Source: Verrucomicrobiales bacterium (GTDB lineage: Bacteria > Verrucomicrobiota > Verrucomicrobiia > Verrucomicrobiales > DEV007). From it: DNA of 37,718 bases. The DNA lies in assembly GCA_013213905.1 (NCBI GenBank), contig JABSSQ010000025.1, forward strand, positions 1 to 37,718, in the 5' to 3' direction. Positions 32,054 through 37,718 of the stretch are shown piece by piece. The position numbers and the translations under genes are program-made. The stretch's first letter is position 1. The number at the start of each line of letters is the position of its first letter. A model generated the notes under the pieces. It ran no database searches and was not told the origin of the DNA. It was given only the letters and a program-made list of their open reading frames with translations.

Positions 32054-33340
32054 ATGAAAATCGACAGCGATCTTTCCCGACGTCATTTTGTTTCACGCGC
32101 CGCTAACACCTTTCTCGGTGTGAGTGCTTTGTCAGGCCTTTCCGGCATCGCCCGTGCTGCCGGAGCTGGAGCTTCCTCTCTTCGACAGGAAGCCACTGCC
32201 AAGCGCGTCATCTATCTCTACATGAGCGGTGGCATGTCTCACCTCGATACCTTCGACCCCAAGCCGAAGGGTGAGTGGATGGGGCCCACCAAGCAGGTTC
32301 GCACCAAGGTGGATGACCTCGTTGTTTCCGATAACCTGCCCCTGATGGCCCGCCAGGCCGACAAGCTGGCAGTGGTCAATTCGCTGACTTCGACTCAGGG
32401 CGCTCACAAGCAGGGCAATTATTACATGCACACGAGCTACGAGATTCGCAGCTCAATCCGCCACCCTGCCATGGGCGCGTGGATGCAAAAGTTCAATGGC
32501 AAGACGAACCCGGAGATTCCGGCCAACGTGATGATCGGAAACGATTCTTCGCACCCCGGCGCCGGCTTTTTCGAAAGCAGCCTTTCTCCCATCATGATTC
32601 GCGACCCCGAGGGCGGTCTGCAGAACATCAAGATGCACGCCTCCTTGAACGACGACCGATTCGATTTCCACCGCGACCTCGCGATGCAGCTCGATGCTCC
32701 GTTCGTGGAGAAGTACGATCAGAAGAATGTCCGTGCTTACACCGACATGTACGAAGACGCGGTCAAGCTGATGCGCAGCAAAGACCTCGCCGCTTTCGAT
32801 CTTTCCCAGGAGCCGGATGGCCTCAAGGAGCGTTATGGTCGCAACCCGTTTGGCCAGGGCTGTCTTCTTGCCCGTCGCCTCGTTGAGAACGGTGTCAATT
32901 TTGTTGAGGTCACCCTCGGTGGCTGGGACACCCACAATTCGAACTTCGTGAACGTGCCTGAAAAGGCTGAGACACTTGACTCGGCACTGTCTACCTTGCT
33001 GATCGACCTCGAGCGTCGTGGCATGCTCGACGACACTCTCGTGGTGCTCGCGACTGAGTTCGGTCGAACCCCGGAGATCAACGCCAACGAAGGCCGAGAT
33101 CACCACCCGCAGGCGTTCACCGGTCTCATGGCTGGTGGTGGTATCAAGGGTGGCCAGGTTTACGGCAAGACTGACGAGCGTGGTTCCAAAGTGGTGGAGA
33201 ATGCCATCACCGTTCCGGACTTCAACGCGACGATCGGCTACGCCCTCGGCCTGCCGCTCGACCAGGTGCTCTACTCCCCAAGCATGCGTCCGTTCACCAT
33301 GGCTGCCAAAGGCAAGCCGATGGTGGATCTGTTTGGCTAA
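32054..33340 (+). CDS. Tat-exported DUF1501 protein (alkaline-phosphatase/sulfatase-like fold)
   Basis: A 428-residue protein with a Tat signal: SRRHFVSRAAN at 8-18, hydrophobic core, cut near ARA-35. The body matches DUF1501: YLYMSGGMSHLDTFDPKPK near 55-73, GGWDTHNSNF in the second half and ATEFGRTPEIN followed by GRDHHP, places where metal ligands (Asp, His) sit in alkaline-phosphatase-superfamily folds. Activity is unknown. It follows the DUF1549/DUF1553 gene by 102 bases, the standard partnership in these phyla, so the two are likely co-expressed and act together in the periplasm. It converges with the TIM-barrel gene, 21 bases away. Confidence 0.93.
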   Translation: MKIDSDLSRRHFVSRAANTFLGVSALSGLSGIARAAGAGASSLRQEATAKRVIYLYMSGGMSHLDTFDPKPKGEWMGPTKQVRTKVDDLVVSDNLPLMARQADKLAVVNSLTSTQGAHKQGNYYMHTSYEIRSSIRHPAMGAWMQKFNGKTNPEIPANVMIGNDSSHPGAGFFESSLSPIMIRDPEGGLQNIKMHASLNDDRFDFHRDLAMQLDAPFVEKYDQKNVRAYTDMYEDAVKLMRSKDLAAFDLSQEPDGLKERYGRNPFGQGCLLARRLVENGVNFVEVTLGGWDTHNSNFVNVPEKAETLDSALSTLLIDLERRGMLDDTLVVLATEFGRTPEINANEGRDHHPQAFTGLMAGGGIKGGQVYGKTDERGSKVVENAITVPDFNATIGYALGLPLDQVLYSPSMRPFTMAAKGKPMVDLFG

Positions 33341-33361
33341 GCGGCCGAAGCGCCCGGCGAC

Positions 33362-34282
33362 TCAGCCCTGGATCAATTTATCCAGGGCGATCTTGTCCGC
33401 CTTGATCGCTGCGATCGAGTCATCCAGCAGCTCAGGATCCTTGTGGCTGATGTACTCCATGTGGAGTGAGATCGGTCCGGTGTAGTCGCTCTTCTTGAGC
33501 GTCTTGAAGAAGGCCGGGTAGTCCACTTGTCCCGTGGTTAGGGGCACGTTGCTGGGCTTCTGGCTGCCGTCTTTCCACTCGAAGTCCTTGCAGTAGACAA
33601 AGCCGAACCAGGGGCGGAGCAGGTGAAATTCCGTGGGCCAGGACTGGCCGCCTTCGACGACCGCGTGGCGAATGTCGAAAGCAATACCAACATCTTTCGG
33701 GTCGTAGTCTTTCAGCACCTCGTAGACGTCCCAGAGGCCGGCGCCGAAGCGACCGGCTCCGGCGTGATTTTGATAGAGCGGCTGAATGCCAAGCGGTCGG
33801 CAGAACTCGACGAGCTTCTCGAAGGTCGCTTTGATTTCGTCGAGTTGATCCGGGATGGGGCGGTCGTAGGTAAATTTGATCGAGCCCATGCGGAACTGCT
33901 TCACTCCGAGGTCAGCGGCGGTTTTGAGAACGGTGCGATGAATTTCATCTTCGGCATTGTTCACATCGGTCGTCATCAAGGTCATATCGACTCCGTTGTC
34001 GCGCAGTGCCTTGATCTGTTCTGGAAGATCGGTGGCAACTTTGTCAGGTGTGACATGACCGTTGGCTCGAACGGTTCCTTCGATACCGACGAACCCCATC
34101 CCAGCGATGAGCTTAGCCTGCTCCTCGTAGTTGAGGTGTTGAAGCGGCTTGTTGAACACACAGACAGGCAGCTCGCCGGGAGCGGCGGCGCTGTTTTGAG
34201 CCAGGGCTGATGATGCGAGGGCGGTAGCCGACGCGGAGTACAGGAATCGGCGGCGGGAGAAGGCGTGGGGGCTTTCGCTCAT
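33362..34282 (-). CDS. Tat-exported sugar phosphate isomerase/epimerase-like TIM-barrel protein
   Basis: A 306-residue xylose-isomerase-like (AP_endonuc_2) TIM barrel with a Tat signal: SRRRFLYSASA at 9-19, hydrophobic core, cut near AQN/SAAA. Residues expected for metal binding in this fold are seen: E in GIEGT, QNHAGAG, AFDIRHAV and HMEYISH near the end. In Planctomycetes and Verrucomicrobia many such proteins are secreted and called sugar phosphate isomerase/epimerase; few have known substrates, and a periplasmic enzyme need not act on a phosphate ester. It faces the DUF1501 gene and shares with it a Tat route. No Shine-Dalgarno; ATG 34282 is needed for the twin-arginine. Confidence 0.9.
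   Translation of the reverse strand: MSESPHAFSRRRFLYSASATALASSALAQNSAAAPGELPVCVFNKPLQHLNYEEQAKLIAGMGFVGIEGTVRANGHVTPDKVATDLPEQIKALRDNGVDMTLMTTDVNNAEDEIHRTVLKTAADLGVKQFRMGSIKFTYDRPIPDQLDEIKATFEKLVEFCRPLGIQPLYQNHAGAGRFGAGLWDVYEVLKDYDPKDVGIAFDIRHAVVEGGQSWPTEFHLLRPWFGFVYCKDFEWKDGSQKPSNVPLTTGQVDYPAFFKTLKKSDYTGPISLHMEYISHKDPELLDDSIAAIKADKIALDKLIQG
33365..33388. terminator. Perfect 9-bp hairpin at the convergent gene ends
   Basis: GCCCTGGAT (33365-33373), loop CAATTT, ATCCAGGGC (33380-33388). It lies in the last codons of the isomerase-like gene and 25 bases after the DUF1501 stop. No T run follows on plus, so it may protect or pause mRNA rather than act as a classical terminator. Confidence 0.4.
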
Positions 34283-34373
34283 GCCATCACGTTAAGCGAG
34301 GGCGGAGCGATCTTGCCATTCTTTCCTCAACCACAATTCCGTGTGGTGATCTGCGCGACCTTGTCCTGTCCGG

Positions 34374-36941
34374 TCAGTCGAACTGGAGGCGGATACCACC
34401 GGAAACATTGTGACTGGTGAAGTCGTCGGCTCCGGATTCCACACCCCAGTTGAAGAAGACATTGAAGTTGTCGTTTCCGGTCGGGGCTGCAAACAGGCTG
34501 ATACCTGCGAGAAGAAGGCTGCGATTGCCGCGATAGAGATCCACTCCGAAGTTTCCAAGGCCGCTTCCTTCGATGCTGGCGTTATAGGAACCCGGGTCAT
34601 CGAGGGCGTCGTAATACCAGGAAGCGTAGAGGCTGGGTCGAATCCAGGCGCCATTGTCGAAGTGGTGGGTCTTGCTCAGCAGAAGGCTCAGCTGAGTGCG
34701 AAATGATTCGGCGCTGAGATCGTTGAAGCGCAGGTTAGCGAAGCTGCCGGATTCGCTGAAGTCATTCACACTGAGACCGTAGTAGTGCAGTCCGGCGAGA
34801 GGAGTGAGGACCCAGGGATTGTCGCCTTCGCCGATTTCAAAATCGTAGCCTGCGCGGATGTAGGAACTGAACTGGTCTCCACTGGTTCCGCCGTAGGCCA
34901 TGGACCCGCCCAGTTGGGATGTCGCCTGGTAGAAGCCGGTGGGAATGCCGATAGCGCGGGCGGTATCGTAGTCATGGCTGGAGTAACCTAACAGACCGTC
35001 GAAGAACCACGGTCCGTTGGTGTGAGTGCCGTAAACTGCGAAGCGCATCACATCCTCTTCATAATTGGATCCGAATGAGTCGGTGGTGGAGCGGGCCGTG
35101 GTGTAGGAAGCGAGGAAGCCGAGCGTGCAGTTTTCCGACTTGCGGTAGTCGGCGCCAAAGGTGCCGGTTTCTGAGCGGTAGCTGTAGGCACCCTGAAATT
35201 TGTTTCGACCCTGTTCGAGCGTGGAGTTGCGGCCGCTGACCCAGAAGGTCCAGGGGTCTTCATCATTAGCTGGCCCCACGGTCCGTGCGGCGGGATAGAC
35301 CCGGTGAAGCAGGGTGTCGGAGAAAACGAGCGACTCATCAAGGGATGAGAATGCCATGGCGCCGGCAGTGCTTCGTCCCGTGAAATTGTTCACGTAGTCC
35401 TGCAGCATGGTGCCGGCAGGCGTCATGTCGAGAGCGCCGTAGTAGAGGCGAAATTCTTCCGAGTATCCCGTGGTGTTGTCGAGGCGGCTACCAAGGTCGC
35501 CGAAGCAGTCGGATGGGAGCAGGTCGGCGTATTGTTCGAAATCGAAGGTGAAGTTCTCGAAGTTCTGAATGGTGAACGACTCACCGTGAAGCGTGAAGGT
35601 CTGCTGAGCCGGGCCGTTGAGGGCGTTGACCGAGTTGATGTCGGCTTGGGTCAGACCGCGAGCGCGAATATTGAGGGTATCAGTGTCAGCGCCGCCATCG
35701 ATGATATTCTCAATAGCGGGACGATATGAGAGGTTGAGCGTATCATCTCCGCTGCTGAGGGAAATGGCCTGGGCGTTGCCACTGCCGCGGATCACACCAC
35801 TCTGGATTGTGATATCCGCGATTCCAGTGTCGACAAAGATTCCGTAATCCCCGGAGTTCAAGATGTAACCACTGTGGAAAAATGAAATCGAAGAGTTGGT
35901 GTTGGGATCCAGTTCCACACCATCGTCGCCGGAGTTGCTGATGGTTCCATAGTTGAAGGCGCGTACCGCAGAAGTGTCGTCCGCATAGAGGTTGAAACCG
36001 TCGCCGGACTGATTGTTGAACGTGCCGTAGTTGTGAATCTCGACGGTGGTTCGTTCGTTGGCGTCCACATCAATTCCTTCCGAACTATTTGATATGAACC
36101 CGTAGTTGTAGACAAAGGTGCTCGAGTCATCATCTGGTTCGATATCAAAGACCTCACTAGTGGAGTTCAAGATGGTTCCGTAGTTGTAGAAATAGATGGT
36201 TGAGAAGTTGTCTGTTTCGAGATCGATTACGATTCCTGAGCTGTCGCGAATGGTTCCGTAGTTGTAAACGTAAGCCGTTGAAAAATCGTCCGAGTCGAAA
36301 TCGAATGCATTGCTTGTCGTGTTCTGAATAACCCCATAGTTGTATATGCGAGCAATAGAGTTGTCGTCAGGGTCGATATTGAAAACATCGCTGAAGCCAA
36401 TAGCGGGGCCATAATTGTAGATGGTTCCAACCGTGTCATCACCGGTTGTCATGTCGAAGGCTTCACCACTTCCCGAATTTCGAAGCGTGCCGTAGTTGTA
36501 TACCATGACCCGAGAGTTCTGGTCCGGGTTGATGTTGAAGGCGTTGGAATTGCTATTTTCAATGAGCCCATAGTTGCGGACGGTCGTCACAGAGGAGCCG
36601 TCGAGAGCCAGATCGATTGCATCGTCAGCCGAATTCCGGATCGTTCCACGCTGGATTAAAACAGTAGTTTGGGAGCCTGATGTTTGAGTGGCAATAGCGT
36701 TGGTGGTAGCGCCACTGATTAGTCCGGACGTACCGACCTCAATGCGATTGGCGCCCAGTCCGTTAATACCGTTTGTGGGACTCCCGGTGCTTGTTCCGTT
36801 GAAACTGAGGTTGTCGCCAACGGGAACGGTAACTTCAGTCGTTACCGTAGTCCCGGCAGGAATCGTGATATCATCGGCATTTGAGATCTGGCATGCGAAG
36901 AGCATGCCAGCGATGAGGCAGAAAAGAGTTGAGCGGTACAT
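34374..36941 (-). CDS. Autotransporter with a 26-residue NYG repeat passenger
   Basis: An 855-residue outer-membrane protein. Signal peptide 1-22 (cut near SNA-DD). The passenger (about 23-480) has nine NYG-started repeats from residue 123 to about 357, each 25-27 residues, of the form NYGxIxNSxSxxFDIxPDDxSxxxVY, plus degenerate turns before and after; such regularity suggests one beta-helix turn per repeat. A GADTDTLNIRARG segment closes it. Residues about 585-855 are an autotransporter beta-barrel (Autotransporter domain; alternating aromatic strands such as TFWVSGRNS, GTFGADYRKS) ending GGIRLQFD, one residue past the usual terminal Phe. Function is likely surface adhesion or structure; the ligand is unknown. 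No Shine-Dalgarno. Confidence 0.9.
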   Translation of the reverse strand: MYRSTLFCLIAGMLFACQISNADDITIPAGTTVTTEVTVPVGDNLSFNGTSTGSPTNGINGLGANRIEVGTSGLISGATTNAIATQTSGSQTTVLIQRGTIRNSADDAIDLALDGSSVTTVRNYGLIENSNSNAFNINPDQNSRVMVYNYGTLRNSGSGEAFDMTTGDDTVGTIYNYGPAIGFSDVFNIDPDDNSIARIYNYGVIQNTTSNAFDFDSDDFSTAYVYNYGTIRDSSGIVIDLETDNFSTIYFYNYGTILNSTSEVFDIEPDDDSSTFVYNYGFISNSSEGIDVDANERTTVEIHNYGTFNNQSGDGFNLYADDTSAVRAFNYGTISNSGDDGVELDPNTNSSISFFHSGYILNSGDYGIFVDTGIADITIQSGVIRGSGNAQAISLSSGDDTLNLSYRPAIENIIDGGADTDTLNIRARGLTQADINSVNALNGPAQQTFTLHGESFTIQNFENFTFDFEQYADLLPSDCFGDLGSRLDNTTGYSEEFRLYYGALDMTPAGTMLQDYVNNFTGRSTAGAMAFSSLDESLVFSDTLLHRVYPAARTVGPANDEDPWTFWVSGRNSTLEQGRNKFQGAYSYRSETGTFGADYRKSENCTLGFLASYTTARSTTDSFGSNYEEDVMRFAVYGTHTNGPWFFDGLLGYSSHDYDTARAIGIPTGFYQATSQLGGSMAYGGTSGDQFSSYIRAGYDFEIGEGDNPWVLTPLAGLHYYGLSVNDFSESGSFANLRFNDLSAESFRTQLSLLLSKTHHFDNGAWIRPSLYASWYYDALDDPGSYNASIEGSGLGNFGVDLYRGNRSLLLAGISLFAAPTGNDNFNVFFNWGVESGADDFTSHNVSGGIRLQFD
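35870..36575 (-). repeat. Coding region of nine tandem 75-81-bp repeats (NYG repeat)
   Basis: DNA for passenger residues 123-357. The protein repeat is well kept (NYG at the start, Asp-rich centre, aromatic before the next NYG), while the DNA copies differ from one another, so the array is old, not a fresh expansion. Confidence 0.85.
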
Positions 36942-37059
36942 GAGGCGGAACGGTTCTAGCCATTATGGTATATCAACTCCTTAAGAAGTCTAAGCTAAAA
37001 ATGCCGTTTTCGAGCGTCGCTCGATGACCCTTTTGAGCCGCCAAACGGCGGGGCGGAGC

Positions 37060-37689
37060 TCAGGAACGGCCCAGCTGAAAGAGCCCGCGCTTAAGGGCTT
37101 CGGTGACGGCGTGGGTCCGGTCCTTCGCGTTGAGCTTGGAGAGGATGGACTTCACGTGGTTCTTTACCGTGTTTTCCGATAGCTGGAGTAACTCGCCGAT
37201 CTCTTTATTGGCGCGGCCTTCGGCGATCTTCTTAAGAATCTCCAGCTCGCGCGGGGTGAGATGGGCGCTCCATTCGCTCTTGGCGAGGAGCAGGGAAATC
37301 TCCGGAGGAAGGTATTCGTTGCCCTGACCAACTTCGCGAATGGCATTGAGCAGTTCGTCGCTGTTCTTGTCCTTGGAAAGGTAGCCGAGCACTCCGGCTT
37401 CGAAGGCCTGGCGGACGTCTTCCTCCTTCATGTAGCTGGAAAGCATGAGGATCTTCTGGTCCTTGAGTGCCGCAGTGACTTCGATCCCGCTCATGTCGCC
37501 GAGGCGAAGGTCGAGGACGAGAACGTCAGGTTTTTGTTTGCCGGTGAGATTGATGGCTTCCTCTCCGTTAGCGGCTTCGGCGACTACATTGAGATCGGGC
37601 TCGTCGTCGATGAGGCTGACGAGTCCGCGCCGGACGATGAGGTGGTCGTCAGCGAGGAGGATGGAAAGAGGCTTGTCGGATTCACTCAT
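37060..37689 (-). CDS. NarL/FixJ-family response regulator
   Basis: A 209-residue two-component regulator. Receiver domain 8-125: acidic pair D14/D15, phosphoacceptor D60 in LVLDLRL, switch Ser in MLSSYM and Lys in GYLSKDKN, all normal. LuxR-type DNA-binding helix-turn-helix at about 143-205 (LTPRELEILKKIAEG, then SENTVKNHVKSILSKLNAKD). The ATG overlaps the TGA stop of the upstream gene in an ATGA, so translation is coupled. The autotransporter gene lies 118 bases downstream on the same strand and is a possible, untested target. Confidence 0.95.
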   Translation of the reverse strand: MSESDKPLSILLADDHLIVRRGLVSLIDDEPDLNVVAEAANGEEAINLTGKQKPDVLVLDLRLGDMSGIEVTAALKDQKILMLSSYMKEEDVRQAFEAGVLGYLSKDKNSDELLNAIREVGQGNEYLPPEISLLLAKSEWSAHLTPRELEILKKIAEGRANKEIGELLQLSENTVKNHVKSILSKLNAKDRTHAVTEALKRGLFQLGRS

Positions 37690-37718
37690 TCGAGAGGCAA
37701 TGTCAGGGTAACGGCGGT
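37686..37718 (-). CDS. C-terminal end of a probable sensor histidine kinase (partial)
   Basis: Only ten codons and a stop are visible. They read TAVTLTLPLE followed by TGA, the usual last strand of a HATPase_c domain (G-T-x-V-x-L-x-L-P). The stop overlaps the response regulator start by ATGA, the typical layout of kinase-regulator pairs. The rest is outside the window, so the call rests on this strand and on context. Confidence 0.6.
   Translation of the reverse strand, partial: TAVTLTLPLE

Noticed and set aside
36873-36965. 30-codon frame (MARTVPPHVP...) overlapping the autotransporter start, downstream of AAGGAG
   Set aside because: The purine run is 13 bases from its ATG, too far, and the frame lies within the signal-peptide code in another frame.

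Overview
The window looks like a core-genome stretch from a Gram-negative bacterium of the Planctomycetes-Verrucomicrobia-Chlamydiae (PVC) group, most likely Verrucomicrobia. This is an inference. It rests on a DUF1549/DUF1553 protein followed by a DUF1501 protein (a pair typical of Planctomycetes and Verrucomicrobia), a GT9 heptosyltransferase-type enzyme and an autotransporter (both imply an outer membrane), Tat-exported enzymes and very few Shine-Dalgarno sequences. No integrase, transposase, phage gene or CRISPR array is visible.

Layout: 1-3390 holds the 5' part of a COG1579 coiled-coil/Zn-ribbon gene, a DUF1802 gene, tRNA-His, rnc and a GT9 glycosyltransferase; two gaps here carry DnaA-box-like 9-mers. 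3391-7030 is a minus-strand block: gluconokinase and an enolase-superfamily enzyme (a likely sugar-acid operon), then aminopeptidase P, with palindromic repeats in the gaps. 7031-13618 runs on the plus strand: a sigma-54 activator with a degenerate receiver, a decayed coding stretch, an intrinsic terminator, PEP carboxylase and an MscS-type channel. 13797-21836 holds dnaE, a repeat-bounded module containing a frame-broken small gene, an exported cell-wall amidase (minus) and valS. 22167-27234 has a GYF_2 membrane protein and an atypical SDR on plus, and a trpC - GT2 - FAD oxidoreductase group on minus. 27377-29521 contains tRNA-Gly with a textbook terminator, prmA and a membrane-tethered PIN-TRAM protein. 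29678-34282 is the secreted DUF1549/1553 - DUF1501 pair with a convergent Tat-exported TIM-barrel enzyme. 34374-37718 is an autotransporter built on a 26-residue NYG repeat, next to a NarL-type response regulator translationally coupled to the end of what is probably its histidine kinase.

The least ordinary material is non-coding or degenerate: helically phased DnaA-box-like and TTCGTG arrays, palindromic intergenic repeats, a repeated promoter layout (short palindrome, 13 bp, TATA hexamer, TTCCGCCCC), the 17434-17964 repeat-bounded module, the NtrC-like regulator in which the phosphoacceptor Asp is Glu, and the NYG/Asp-rich passenger of the autotransporter. I did not find a clearly new multi-gene system; these are leads.
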